Positions 19,569 to 28,563 of a stretch of 64,000 nt of DNA are shown here, piece after piece; within the stretch, counting starts at the first letter, position 1, and the number at the start of each line of letters is the position of its first letter. Both the position numbers and the translations under genes were made by a program. Below the pieces are notes generated by a model that saw only the letters and a program-made list of their open reading frames with translations, searched no databases and was not told the origin of the DNA. This DNA comes from Rosenbergiella epipactidis (GTDB taxonomy: Bacteria > Pseudomonadota > Gammaproteobacteria > Enterobacterales > Enterobacteriaceae): positions 1 through 64,000 of the forward strand of contig NZ_JABBFQ010000004.1 of assembly GCF_018494055.1 (NCBI RefSeq), written 5' to 3'.

Positions 19569-20041
19569 TGGCACCCCTTATCCTGCCCCTCGCAGTAACG
19601 AACTCGGCCATGAGCAGATATAATGACCCGCCAGCGCGTCACCTCATTTCCGACCTCAAAGCTCCCCGGCCAGGCGGTGCCATGCTTTCCAAAAAAACGA
19701 GGCTCACCGATCACTGCCAACAGCTTGACTTGAGGCGTACTGGGTTTCCATGTCCACTGCTCGACCTTCCCTGCCCGAGGCTCGCTGACCGCTCTCACTA
19801 AGGATTCTTCATTATCCAACCACGGGATAAACGAAATTGTCCTGTGATAGTGATAAGCCTGCTGACGCAGCCGATTTAAAAAGTGGGTTAAATCACTCGC
19901 GGTGGCCTTAACCTGTTGACGGTATTGCCACTGCGTAAGTGACTGGCTCGCCAAACCGGTCAATATCGCAGTGATGGCTAGCACAATCAGCACCTCTACT
20001 AGGGTGAAGCCAGCGCGTGAAGAATAAGAAAATGATCGCAT
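19565..20041 (-). CDS. ppdA: Prepilin peptidase-dependent protein A (pseudopilin-like)
   Basis: This 158-aa pseudopilin has the leader MRSFSYSSRAG|FTLVEVLIVLAITAILTGLA: Gly/Phe cleavage site and +5 Glu. It resembles GspH/FimT-type minor pseudopilins. It is the first gene of the ppdA-ppdB-ygdB-ppdC cluster leading into recC. In E. coli it directly follows thyA; here a rhodopsin operon and about 2 kb separate them. Confidence 0.92.
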   Translation of the reverse strand: MRSFSYSSRAGFTLVEVLIVLAITAILTGLASQSLTQWQYRQQVKATASDLTHFLNRLRQQAYHYHRTISFIPWLDNEESLVRAVSEPRAGKVEQWTWKPSTPQVKLLAVIGEPRFFGKHGTAWPGSFEVGNEVTRWRVIISAHGRVRYCEGQDKGCQ

Positions 20042-20266
20042 GGGGAGAGCTTACGCCGGCTGCGGCAATCGAACAGATCACACCTGATAATTTTGCGAGC
20101 AGGATTAAATGATTTATTTATCGGTTAGTATTATTTTAAATTTAATGAGTAGCCAATCAGAAAAAATAAATTATTCTCCTGCGAAGATTTAACCCTTACG
20201 GTTAAATAACAGAACGAAAAGCACTCTCGTGGAAAATAGAGAATAAAATACGTCAGAGACTGACTG

Positions 20267-21079
20267 TTAATTTTTACTCGATTCGAAAAAAGGTGTAATA
20301 ATCAGATGGGGTAATGATAGCGCGGTAAGTAAGGTGAAAAGTATCCGCACATTATTTTTCGCCTCAGGTAAAATAAATATTATCGCTACTAACGAAAAGA
20401 GCAATGCGCCAGATAAAATAGGCCAGGTTAATCGCAGATAATCATAATTATTGTTACAGCCCAAAAGATGACGCCGCACACACGTTTGGGGAAAGGCATG
20501 GAGGATTAAAAACCCTAGCGAAAACCCGATTAACGGCGGAAAAAAGAGCAGTGATAACACGCCCGCGAGGATTCGATAATCTCTTTGCAAAGAGCCGGTA
20601 ATGAATAATTGGGCTGCGCAGAGTATCCCTACCCCCTGCATAATTGTCATAACCAGCGCGAGGGAGTGCGTGGGGAATCCCGCATCGCTGAGTAAAACGG
20701 CGGTCTCACGGAGGTAGAACACCGCTGGCAGCGTGATCAACCCTATCCCTATGGCTAATCGCCTAGGCCAACCGCTTGCCTGTGGCTCCTCAATCGCAAA
20801 ATGCATTGCGGAGGCGAGTAAAAAAATGGGTAAGGCGCTGGCGGGATGGGTCTGCCAAACTAGCAGACAGAGTGCCATAAGGGCTAAATAGCCACTGAGG
20901 AATAGCCTTTTTTTTCCGCGACGAATAACCGCTAAGTCGCTCGCGCCATGCGCCATCCCTAACAGGCCAATGGCCACCGAGGCAAAAAGTAGCTGGTAAA
21001 CCATCGGACAAAACGAGGCAGCTAACGCTGCCCCGTAGAGTACACTCCAACCACTTTTTTGCCTTGGATCGTTGGTCAT
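20267..21079 (-). CDS. blh: Brp/Blh family beta-carotene 15,15'-dioxygenase
   Basis: The product probably cleaves beta-carotene into two retinal molecules at the inner membrane, supplying the chromophore for the adjacent rhodopsin. The 270-aa protein has many hydrophobic segments and the conserved histidine motifs of the family: GMAHGASD (about 41-48), SAMHFAIEE (about 90-98), LILHAFPQTCVRRHLLG and LPHLIITPFFE near the end. These histidines bind iron in known Blh enzymes. Its ATG overlaps the rhodopsin stop (ATGA), so the two are one operon with the rhodopsin first. No carotenoid synthesis (crt) genes are in this window; beta-carotene must come from elsewhere in the genome. The family assignment is firm; the substrate is inferred from the partner. 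Confidence 0.88.
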   Translation of the reverse strand: MTNDPRQKSGWSVLYGAALAASFCPMVYQLLFASVAIGLLGMAHGASDLAVIRRGKKRLFLSGYLALMALCLLVWQTHPASALPIFLLASAMHFAIEEPQASGWPRRLAIGIGLITLPAVFYLRETAVLLSDAGFPTHSLALVMTIMQGVGILCAAQLFITGSLQRDYRILAGVLSLLFFPPLIGFSLGFLILHAFPQTCVRRHLLGCNNNYDYLRLTWPILSGALLFSLVAIIFILPEAKNNVRILFTLLTALSLPHLIITPFFESSKN

Positions 21080-21786
21080 ACCGCGGTGCTGTCAATCGTC
21101 GTGGTCTGGAAGGATTTCGATAGCACTTTTGCGGCGTAAAACGCGTAGAAGACTTTTGCTATCACATCCAATACTAGGAAGCTCCAGACCGAGGCAGCAT
21201 CACTAATAATGTGTAATCCTTCAGGCCCGATAACAAAGACCACTGGGTAGAGCAACCAGACGAGCGTTAGCAAGGTGATATTTTTATAGTATCCGCCTGC
21301 AGTGGTGAGTTCGCGGGTCGCGGCAATTCTACGTAAAGGTCTCCACAGTAAAAATAGGACTCCTAAGAAGGCGATACAGGACCATAAATACCAGATGGCT
21401 TTCACCATAACGGTGTCGGCAAGCGAAGATAATAAGCCGGTGATAACCATAATAATATCTAACCCAATAATCGCCGTTAAATATCCATTCATTTGGCTAG
21501 AAGGGCCATATTCATGAAAGGCGATCATGACTAATCCAGCCAATAAAATAGGCGTAGTGACCGACCAATCGAGATATCTTGCGAAATAAATAGTTGTTCC
21601 ATTATCAGAAAGGTAATTGCCGACGCCTAATGCCATGGCTAAATAAGCAGTTGCGGCGATAAACGTAACCAGAGCATGCATCATAACGTGATTTTTAATT
21701 GGGGATTTTTTTCTTCCTGAAAAATAAATTAATAATGTCGACAGCGACATTAGGGTAAAACCTGTAATAAGTGGAACCTGGTCCAT
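21076..21786 (-). CDS. Microbial rhodopsin, DTG-motif proton pump
   Basis: This 236-aa seven-helix retinal protein is probably a light-driven outward proton pump. Helix C reads RYLDWSVTTPILLAG: D73 is the primary proton acceptor, T77 the bacteriorhodopsin T89 position, and G84 replaces the cytoplasmic proton donor, giving a DTG motif. Helix G reads LDVIAKVFY, with D207 the second counterion aspartate and K211 the Schiff-base lysine. Helix F has WLLYPVVF, followed by IGPEG near the proton exit. L81 at the tuning position predicts green absorption. H37 is available on the extracellular side of an early helix. GGAGGGG lies 5-11 nt before the ATG. DTG rhodopsins are known from Pantoea and Pseudomonas. 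It starts the rhodopsin-blh operon between ppdA and thyA. Confidence 0.93.
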   Translation of the reverse strand: MDQVPLITGFTLMSLSTLLIYFSGRKKSPIKNHVMMHALVTFIAATAYLAMALGVGNYLSDNGTTIYFARYLDWSVTTPILLAGLVMIAFHEYGPSSQMNGYLTAIIGLDIIMVITGLLSSLADTVMVKAIWYLWSCIAFLGVLFLLWRPLRRIAATRELTTAGGYYKNITLLTLVWLLYPVVFVIGPEGLHIISDAASVWSFLVLDVIAKVFYAFYAAKVLSKSFQTTTIDSTAV

Positions 21787-21990
21787 TAAAACCCCTCCAA
21801 ACAGAGTAATAATAAATAATGAAACTATAATTGATCAGCTCGGTCATGACTTAACGATAAGTATATGGGGGGATCCGTTTTCTGCAAATATTGCCCCTGT
21901 TTTACCCTAAAATAAATACTGCGTCGACGCCTTGATTTACTGGCGATTGTGAATTAAGAATTGGCTACTAAATAGTGGTTAGCGCCTGAG
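21787..21990 (-). promoter_or_regulatory. Upstream region of the rhodopsin operon
   Basis: About 200 AT-rich bases hold no gene. They carry the strong ribosome-binding site at 21792-21798 (plus-strand CCCCTCC) and must contain the promoter of the rhodopsin-blh operon. Several AT-rich -10 candidates exist, but I cannot choose one. No operator of a known light- or redox-responsive regulator was recognised. Confidence 0.45.
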
Positions 21991-22028
21991 AAATAAAAAA
22001 ACCGCAACCTGAAGCAGGTTACGGTTTT
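21991..22028 (-). terminator. Terminator of thyA
   Basis: On the minus strand, AAAACCGTAACCTG and CAGGTTGCGGTTTT form a 14-bp stem (one wobble) with a three-base loop, followed by a T-rich run. It lies about 40 nt after thyA and insulates the rhodopsin operon from the upstream thyA transcript. Confidence 0.88.
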
Positions 22029-22068
22029 AGCCTTTATCACTCACTCGCGGACAATGCGGCTGAGCGAC

Positions 22069-22863
22069 TTAAATCGCGACGGGCGCTTTGATCGCAGGGT
22101 GCGGATCGTAGCCTTCTATCTCGAAATCGTCAAAACAGTAATCGAAAATAGAGTCCGGCTTACGTTTAATGACCAACTTAGGCAGTGCACGAGGCTCACG
22201 ACTTAATTGTAAGTGTGCTTGCTCTAAGTGATTGGAGTAGAGGTGCGTATCGCCCCCTGTCCAAACAAAATCGCCGACTTCGAGATCACACTGCTGAGCG
22301 ACCATATGGACCAGTAACGCATAGCTGGCGATATTAAAGGGTAAGCCTAAAAAGACATCGCAAGAGCGCTGGTAGAGCTGGCAACTGAGTTTGCCATTCA
22401 CGACGTAGAATTGGAAAAAGGCATGGCAAGGTGCCAGCGCCATTTTATCTAACTCTCCAACATTCCATGCCGATACGATGATGCGGCGCGAATCAGGGTC
22501 CTGTTTAATCTGACGGATCACTTCGCTAATTTGGTCGATATGGCGGCCATCGGCAGCTGGCCAACTACGCCATTGTTGACCATAAACCGGACCTAAGTTG
22601 CCCTGCTCATCTGCCCACTCATCCCAAATCGTTACCTTGTTCTCTTTTAGGTAAGCGATATTGGTGTCTCCCTTTAAAAACCACAGCAGCTCGTGAATAA
22701 TCGAGCGCAGATGGCATTTTTTCGTGGTGACTAAGGGGAAGCCCTGTTGCAGATCGAAGCGCATTTGGTGACCGAAAATGGATAAGGTGCCGGTACCGGT
22801 CCGGTCGTCTTTCACCGCGCCTTCAGAGAGGACTTTCTGCATCAGTTGCAAATATTGATTCAT
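22069..22863 (-). CDS. thyA: Thymidylate synthase
   Basis: ThyA methylates dUMP to dTMP using methylene-tetrahydrofolate. The 264-aa protein equals the E. coli length and has the catalytic Cys146 in [12 protein letters not shown], the [21 protein letters not shown] folate/nucleotide block and C-terminal PAIKAPVAI. Its ATG overlaps the lgt stop (ATGA), the same coupling as in E. coli. Confidence 0.98.
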   Translation of the reverse strand: MNQYLQLMQKVLSEGAVKDDRTGTGTLSIFGHQMRFDLQQGFPLVTTKKCHLRSIIHELLWFLKGDTNIAYLKENKVTIWDEWADEQGNLGPVYGQQWRSWPAADGRHIDQISEVIRQIKQDPDSRRIIVSAWNVGELDKMALAPCHAFFQFYVVNGKLSCQLYQRSCDVFLGLPFNIASYALLVHMVAQQCDLEVGDFVWTGGDTHLYSNHLEQAHLQLSREPRALPKLVIKRKPDSIFDYCFDDFEIEGYDPHPAIKAPVAI

Positions 22864-23741
22864 TTTACTTCACTCGTTACAGTCTTTGACTGGCGTTGGT
22901 ACGCCCAAATCATCATTATCACTCCAGCGACAATCATTGGGATAGACAAGATCTGCCCCATGCTGATCACCCCACCAAATAACCCGAGCTGAGCATCAGG
23001 CTGGCGGAAAAACTCGACGATAATACGGAAAGCGCCATAGCCTATCAGAAATAAGCCCGAAACACTGCCCATTGGACGCGGTTTACGAATAAACAGATTC
23101 AGAATGATAAACAGCACCACACCTTCTAACGCTAATTCGTATAGCTGTGAAGGGTGACGTGGCAGTACGCCATAGGTCTCTAGTAGGGATTGCCACTGAG
23201 GATGGCTTGGGATTAAGGCCAGATCTTCATCGCGCGAGCCGGGAAATAGCATCGCCCACGATGAGTTCGGGTCAACACGTCCCCATAACTCGCCATTAAT
23301 AAAGTTACCTAAGCGGCCTGCGCCTAAGCCAAAAGGAATTAAGGGGGCAATAAAATCAGAAACTTGGAAGAAAGCCCGTTTGGTTCTGCGGGCAAAGACT
23401 AACATCACCACAATAACACCAATCAACCCGCCGTGGAACGACATGCCTCCGTCCCACACCTTGAACAGGTAGAGCGGATTTTCGAGGAATAGCGGTAAGT
23501 TATAGAATAAGACGTAACCGATACGGCCACCTAAAAATACCCCTAAGAAACCGGCGTAAAGGAGATTTTCAACTTCCGTTTTAGTCCAGCCACTGCCGGG
23601 CTTATTCGCACGCCGAGTGGCCAACCACATGGCAAAAATAAAGCCGACTAAGTACATCAACCCATACCAGTGAAGGGAGATTGGACCGATAGAAAAAATT
23701 ACCGGGTCAAATTGTGGAAACTTAAGATAGCTCGCAGTCAT
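22860..23741 (-). CDS. lgt: Prolipoprotein diacylglyceryl transferase
   Basis: Lgt transfers diacylglycerol from phosphatidylglycerol to the lipobox cysteine of prolipoproteins, the first step of lipoprotein maturation. The 293-aa inner-membrane protein has about seven hydrophobic segments, with H103 in [10 protein letters not shown] and R143 in the signature [16 protein letters not shown]. It lies upstream of thyA on the same transcript and downstream of ptsP, as in E. coli. Several lipoproteins in this window (YgdR, the MdtABC outer membrane factor, two small ones near 49 kb) are its predicted substrates. Confidence 0.98.
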   Translation of the reverse strand: MTASYLKFPQFDPVIFSIGPISLHWYGLMYLVGFIFAMWLATRRANKPGSGWTKTEVENLLYAGFLGVFLGGRIGYVLFYNLPLFLENPLYLFKVWDGGMSFHGGLIGVIVVMLVFARRTKRAFFQVSDFIAPLIPFGLGAGRLGNFINGELWGRVDPNSSWAMLFPGSRDEDLALIPSHPQWQSLLETYGVLPRHPSQLYELALEGVVLFIILNLFIRKPRPMGSVSGLFLIGYGAFRIIVEFFRQPDAQLGLFGGVISMGQILSIPMIVAGVIMMIWAYQRQSKTVTSEVK

Positions 23742-23825
23742 CTTGCACCATTGGTTGTTAAATCAATCACTCGCGCCTCATTCTTGAGGGGGTGAACAAA
23801 TAGGTTGGGCGAAATCATAGCATAA

Positions 23826-23843
23826 GCCCGCAAAATTGCGGGC
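23826..23843 (-). terminator. Hairpin after ptsP
   Basis: A perfect 8-bp stem GCCCGCAA/TTGCGGGC with a two-base loop lies about 20 nt after the ptsP stop. The T run on the minus strand is weak (TTAT), so termination is probably partial. Confidence 0.55.
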
Positions 23844-23861
23844 CAGAAATGTAGCGGAGTA

Positions 23862-26117
23862 TTAACGACCGCCGCGAATCAATCCACCCAATCCTCGACG
23901 TTCCATAAAGACCGAGATTTGGTAGCGGACTTCGCTGGTGGTGCTGGATTGCAAAACTTGCGCCGCGAGTTGTTCGGTCTCGTTACATTCCAAGTGCCGT
24001 AATAGGTATTTTACCCGAGGGATATTTTTGCCATTCATACTTAAGTGGCGGTAACCCATCCCCACCAGTAACGGCACACAAGTTGGGTCGCCAGCCATTT
24101 CGCCACATAAGCAAACGGGCAGATTGACACGCGTCGCCAGCGTCATGATGCGATAGAGGGCCTGTAACACCGCGGGATGTAGCGCGCTATATAAATTCGC
24201 TACCCGCGTATTGTTACGGTCCACCGCTAACAGGTATTGGGTTAAATCGTTGGTTCCCACCGAAATAAAGTCGACCTTGCGTGCCAATTGCGGGATCAGA
24301 AAGATCATCGACGGCACCTCAAGCATAATGCCGACCTCTGGCGAAGGGATCTCATAACCCAGTAGTTCTTCAACCTCATAAATCGCGCGATCAATCAGGT
24401 GGCGCGCATCATCGATCTCTTCGATGCTGGTGATCATCGGTAGCAGGATCCGCAAATTACCCGATGCTGCATTGGCGCGTAACATCGCGCGGATCTGCAC
24501 CAAAAAGATTTCGGGTTGATCTAGGGTTAAGCGAATGCCGCGCCATCCCAATGCCGGGTTTTCTTCACTGATCGGCATATACGGCAGTTGCTTATCAGCA
24601 CCGATATCCAAGGTTCTCAGCGTGACCGGTTTTTGATGGAACAGCTGTAGCATCCCCTGATACTGCGCCACTTGCTCCTCTTCCGAAGGAAAACCACTTT
24701 GCAGCATAAACGGGACTTCGGTGCGATACAGACCAATGCCCTCGACCCATTTATCTTGATCCAGCTCCAGCTCAGCACTTAATCCAGCGTTAAGCATGAT
24801 GGCGATATGCTCACCACTCTTCAACTCGCCAGGTAACTCGGCCGCTGTTTCTGCGGTCTTGCTGAGCGCGTTCTCCTCTTTGAGCAGGCGTTGATACTCT
24901 TTAATCAGTATCGGTTCAGGCTCAATCAGCACTTCCCCACGGTAACCGTCGACAATTAGCTGGCGCTTATCGAGTTGTTCGGGTCGGATATCGACGCCCA
25001 TAACGGTCGGAATACCCATGGCGCGCGTTAAAATCGCTGCATGCGAGTTCGCCGCACCATCGCGTACGACGATACCTGCCAGACGATCCTGCGGGATCTC
25101 CGCAAGGGAGGTCGCGGTTAATTCATCGGCAACTAAGACAAAGCGCTCCGGCCAACTGTTGCTGCCTTGTAAGGAATCATCGAGGTGAAAGAGCAAGCGT
25201 TGGCCTAATTCACGTAAGTCATTGGCTCGATCGCGCAGATAGTTATCTTTCAGCTCCAAAAACTGTGCCGCGAATTCCTCAATAACGACTTTAACCGCCC
25301 ACTCTGCCACGATGCCTTGCTCGATTTCCGCCAGCAGGCTTTTCTTCAACCGCGGTTCGCTCAGTAGATGCGAATAGAGGTTAAAAATCTCTGCACTTTC
25401 TTTCTGTGCGCTACCTGAAAAGCGTTTGCTGTAACGCCGAAACTCCTCACCTGCCTCAGACATCGCCAAGAGTAGGCGCTCTTGCTCTTGCTCAATATCT
25501 AGCGCGGAAGCGCGCGTTACCTGCTCTAGCAGCGGTTGCACTTGGTCGACCCACCCCGGGGCAATCGCTACGCCTGGGGAAGCAGCAACGCCCTGTAGAC
25601 GGCTTTGGCGGTACAAACCAAATAGCTGACGCAGTTGTGAGGGCGAGAGGAGTGTGGCGACCTGCGTGGCCAGCGTCACTAAGAAGGACTCTTCGCTCTC
25701 GTCATACTGACGGGTTTCGCGCTGCTGCACGACCAGTACCCCTAAAACGGTACGACGGGAGACGATGGGTGCGCCGAGAAAAGCACGATAGTGCTCCTCA
25801 TTGACGGAGGGAATATATTTAAAACTGGGGTGTGAAGGGGCATCGGCCAAGTTAATCGGCTCAGCGAGCCGCCCGACTAGGCCGACAATCCCTTCATCGA
25901 GGGCGAGGGTGATATTTTTACCGCGAGGCTTTTTTAAGCCCCGCGTGGCCATCAGGTAATAACAACCGCGCTCGTGATCCGCCAGATAGATTGAACAGAC
26001 TTCTGTTTCCATCGTATGGCAAATCTCATTTACGAGAATTTCAAGTGCATCATTGAGCCGTGGAGCACTCGCGACTTTTTCAACAATATCCCGTAACTGT
26101 GTGAGCTTCAGTGCCAT
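23862..26117 (-). CDS. ptsP: Phosphoenolpyruvate-protein phosphotransferase PtsP (EI-Ntr)
   Basis: This is enzyme I of the nitrogen-related phosphotransferase system; it autophosphorylates from PEP and passes phosphate to NPr (PtsO). The 751-aa protein has an N-terminal GAF sensor domain (about 15-160, glutamine binding in E. coli), a swivelling phosphohistidine domain with H359 in GAANSHAAILTRAMGIP, and the PEP-binding TIM barrel (GIGLYRTEVPFM, EVGIMLEVPS, FISVGTNDLTQYLLAVDRN, CLCGEMAGDP). It is followed 3 nt later on the transcript by nothing new, being itself just downstream of rppH, as in E. coli. Confidence 0.97.
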   Translation of the reverse strand: MALKLTQLRDIVEKVASAPRLNDALEILVNEICHTMETEVCSIYLADHERGCYYLMATRGLKKPRGKNITLALDEGIVGLVGRLAEPINLADAPSHPSFKYIPSVNEEHYRAFLGAPIVSRRTVLGVLVVQQRETRQYDESEESFLVTLATQVATLLSPSQLRQLFGLYRQSRLQGVAASPGVAIAPGWVDQVQPLLEQVTRASALDIEQEQERLLLAMSEAGEEFRRYSKRFSGSAQKESAEIFNLYSHLLSEPRLKKSLLAEIEQGIVAEWAVKVVIEEFAAQFLELKDNYLRDRANDLRELGQRLLFHLDDSLQGSNSWPERFVLVADELTATSLAEIPQDRLAGIVVRDGAANSHAAILTRAMGIPTVMGVDIRPEQLDKRQLIVDGYRGEVLIEPEPILIKEYQRLLKEENALSKTAETAAELPGELKSGEHIAIMLNAGLSAELELDQDKWVEGIGLYRTEVPFMLQSGFPSEEEQVAQYQGMLQLFHQKPVTLRTLDIGADKQLPYMPISEENPALGWRGIRLTLDQPEIFLVQIRAMLRANAASGNLRILLPMITSIEEIDDARHLIDRAIYEVEELLGYEIPSPEVGIMLEVPSMIFLIPQLARKVDFISVGTNDLTQYLLAVDRNNTRVANLYSALHPAVLQALYRIMTLATRVNLPVCLCGEMAGDPTCVPLLVGMGYRHLSMNGKNIPRVKYLLRHLECNETEQLAAQVLQSSTTSEVRYQISVFMERRGLGGLIRGGR

Positions 26118-26120
26118 CGA

Positions 26121-26648
26121 TCATCCCCTTTTACGCCGTCCTGAATAATTCGAACGCTGCCCTCCCCCTTCCGGTTGGGCCATTAACGATGTTGCAAATT
26201 CTTTCATTACCCGCCGATAGACATCCCGCTTAAACGAGACCACCTGACGGACCGGATACCAAAAGCTCACCCAACGCCACCCATCGAATTCCGGAGTGCT
26301 ACTGCGCTGAACATTGACAGCTGTATCTTGGCACTGGAGTTGCAGCAGAAACCATTTCTGCTTTTGGCCAATACAGACTGGCCGTGTATCCCATCGCACT
26401 AAACGTTTGGGTAATTTGTAGCGCAACCAATTACGCGTCGAAGCGAGAATACGCACATCTTTACGATGCAATCCCACTTCTTCAAATAATTCACGGTACA
26501 TCGCCTGCTCTGCGGTTTCTCCTGCATTAATCCCGCCCTGCGGAAATTGCCAAGAGTGCTGACCAAATCGTCGTGCCCACAGCACCTGTCCTTGACGATT
26601 ACAAATTACAATACCCACGTTAGGGCGGTAGCCATCATCATCGATCAC
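26121..26648 (-). CDS. rppH: RNA pyrophosphohydrolase RppH (Nudix)
   Basis: RppH removes pyrophosphate from mRNA 5' ends and so triggers RNase E decay. The 175-aa protein (E. coli 176) has the Nudix box G38[22 protein letters not shown]60 with the metal-binding REXXEE glutamates at 53, 56 and 57. The basic tail (YSGRRKRG) is a little shorter than in E. coli. It is three nucleotides upstream of ptsP, forming an operon. Confidence 0.97.
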   Translation of the reverse strand: MIDDDGYRPNVGIVICNRQGQVLWARRFGQHSWQFPQGGINAGETAEQAMYRELFEEVGLHRKDVRILASTRNWLRYKLPKRLVRWDTRPVCIGQKQKWFLLQLQCQDTAVNVQRSSTPEFDGWRWVSFWYPVRQVVSFKRDVYRRVMKEFATSLMAQPEGGGQRSNYSGRRKRG

Positions 26649-27327
26649 TGGACTACCTCGATATTCTTTTTAGATAACCTGATTGTTTCACACTCCACTC
26701 GGGCGGTAAACCATTGCCTTACGCCAATAATGACCAGCGTTAGTGGGATAACTAAGGGGTAAAAGTAAAGTTATAAACAAATTACCACAGAGTTAACCTA
26801 TTTTATTCACCTTTTCTGTGGATAGCTTTGTGAAAAAGATGGGATTCAATTGAATAATCATTTTTAACCCCCCTTTTAGGCTGTCTAATTTGAATTTATA
26901 AAGACCTTAAATTACATGAAGTTATTAGGTTTATAAACAACATTTTATCAGGTTTTTCGTGTATTGATTCAACGATACTTAACGCACAGGTTAAAAATTG
27001 ACCATTTTATAAATTATCCACAGAACATGCCTGAATGTTACGCATAAGTCGAAAAAAAACTGAACAAACCTTGCTGTCAAGGCTGTAAATAGAAACAGTA
27101 CTCTCAAATTACCGGAGTTATCCAATTTTTCTGTGGATAAGTAGGGTGACAAACCTGTTTATGAATCCCGTGAAACTGGGATAACCCGATAAAATCCCTT
27201 AAACTGCCCAGGGGTTAAGCTTAAAAAACCATGGTTTTTCATGCTATTATTCGCAATCTATCGGTTGAGTCAACGTGGCCACACAACCCGACTCAAGCCT
27301 GGTTACTTTTCATACAAAGAGTGCACG
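26649..27327. other. DARS2: DARS2-like DnaA-reactivating region (rppH-mutH intergenic)
   Basis: These 679 bp contain no gene. They hold a perfect DnaA box TTATCCACA at 27014-27022, a perfect inverted one TGTGGATAA at 27132-27140, and a one-mismatch inverted box TGTGGATAG at 26817-26825, within AT-rich sequence. In E. coli the same interval between mutH and rppH is DARS2, which promotes exchange of ADP for ATP on DnaA using clustered DnaA boxes plus IHF and Fis sites. Location and boxes support homology. The spacing of boxes is wider than in the E. coli core, so other, degenerate boxes must complete it; I did not assign IHF or Fis sites. Confidence 0.65.
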
Positions 27328-28005
27328 ATGTCTATTGCTTACTTATCACCCCCCGAATCCGAAGCCGAACTGCTGTACCGTGCACAACAGATCGCGGGAA
27401 AAACCTTTGCGGAAGTCGCGGTTGAACGGCATATAAAGGTGCCTGCAAATCTGCAACGTAACAAAGGATGGGTCGGTAATCTTATCGAGTTGGCATTAGG
27501 CGCACAGGCTGGCAGTAAAGCGGAGCAGGATTTTGCTCACCTCGGGATCGAATTAAAAACCATTCCAATCAATGCTCGGGGCGAGCCTTTGGAAACCACC
27601 TTCGTCTGCGTCGCGCCGTTAACTGGCAATATCGGGGTAACGTGGCAGCATAGCCACGTTCGCCAAAAGCTTGCCAAAGTCTTGTGGATCCCAATAGAAG
27701 GTGAGCGACATATCCCGCTGGCCGATCGCCGTATTGGCGCCCCGCTACTGTGGCAACCCTCCGAGCAAGAAGATCAGCAGCTCGAAGCGGATTGGGAAGA
27801 GCTTATGGAGATGATTGCGCTAGGGCGTGTTGAGGCAATCACTGCCCGACAAGGGGAATACCTGCAAATTCGCCCTAAAGCCGCCAACAACCGCGCGCTA
27901 ACCGAGGCGATCGGGCCTGCGGGTGAGAAGATCCTCACGCTCCCCCGTGGCTTTTATCTAAAGAAACGCTTCACGGCACCGTTACTCGCCCAACATTTTG
28001 GATAA
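27328..28005 (+). CDS. mutH: DNA mismatch repair endonuclease MutH
   Basis: MutH nicks the unmethylated strand at hemimethylated GATC sites after activation by MutL. The 225-aa product starts at the ATG at 27328 ([12 protein letters not shown]); an extension to 27241 has no family support. Catalytic residues D68, E75 and K77 lie in [13 protein letters not shown]. The downstream blocks [30 protein letters not shown] and [12 protein letters not shown] match E. coli. In E. coli ygdQ follows; here it is absent. Confidence 0.97.
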   Translation: MSIAYLSPPESEAELLYRAQQIAGKTFAEVAVERHIKVPANLQRNKGWVGNLIELALGAQAGSKAEQDFAHLGIELKTIPINARGEPLETTFVCVAPLTGNIGVTWQHSHVRQKLAKVLWIPIEGERHIPLADRRIGAPLLWQPSEQEDQQLEADWEELMEMIALGRVEAITARQGEYLQIRPKAANNRALTEAIGPAGEKILTLPRGFYLKKRFTAPLLAQHFG

Positions 28006-28332
28006 CTTGCCACGTCACTCAGACTTGCCAAATAGGCCATTTGGCTTTAGCTTACTGATGTGTAAGCGTAATAATTCTCTTTCTAATCGCATTATCGTGA
28101 GTCAGTAAGACATGTCTCTTTACGTTTTTATCGCGCGTGCCCTCTCTTGGCACCTAATATTATTTTATCTATATTTCAGATAATTAGGTCACTATACTCG
28201 ATAGAATCGTGACCCGCCCTGCCAGGTATTGCGCTCCCTCTCCGCTTGCTCGGAGGAATACAGACAATTCTGGTTTATGCTAACCGTTATCATCGCTTAA
28301 CTGTTGCGCTAACGAAAAGAGGACGAAAAGAG
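28006..28332. other. Intergenic region mutH-ygdR, no gene seen
   Basis: I see no coding sequence in these 327 bases. A hairpin GCCAAAT/ATTTGGC (28027-28045) may weakly terminate mutH. A second inverted repeat, GGTCAC (28187-28192) with GTGACC (28209-28214), lies in AT-rich DNA before ygdR and could be an operator or part of its promoter. The E. coli gene ygdQ would be expected here. Confidence 0.4.
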
Positions 28333-28551
28333 ATGATCAAAGTTGTTTTATTATTAGTCGGCGTAACTGGCAGCCTATTACTGAGTGGTTGTTCGAGTGA
28401 TTACGTGATGGCAACGAAAGATGGAAAAATGCTGCTGACCGAAGGAAAACCCATTATCGATAAAGAGACTGGGCTGGTCGAATATACCGATCAACAGGGC
28501 CATACAACACAAATTAATAGCGACGATATTTCCAGTATTATTAAAAAATAA
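28333..28551 (+). CDS. ygdR: YgdR/YgdI-type small lipoprotein
   Basis: This 72-aa lipoprotein starts at the ATG at 28333 (AAGAG precedes it). The signal peptide ends in the lipobox LLSGC, with the acylated cysteine at about residue 17. The mature domain has the [33 protein letters not shown] pattern of the DUF903 beta-barrel fold. Ser residues after the Cys suggest outer-membrane sorting. Order before tas is as in E. coli. Function unknown. Confidence 0.92.
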   Translation: MIKVVLLLVGVTGSLLLSGCSSDYVMATKDGKMLLTEGKPIIDKETGLVEYTDQQGHTTQINSDDISSIIKK

Positions 28552-28563
28552 TAAGGACTGTGC

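Noticed and set aside
26649-27327. Possible replication origin because of several DnaA boxes
   Set aside because: Neighbours are rppH and mutH, not mnmG/mioC or dnaA; the location fits DARS2 and only three clear boxes are present.
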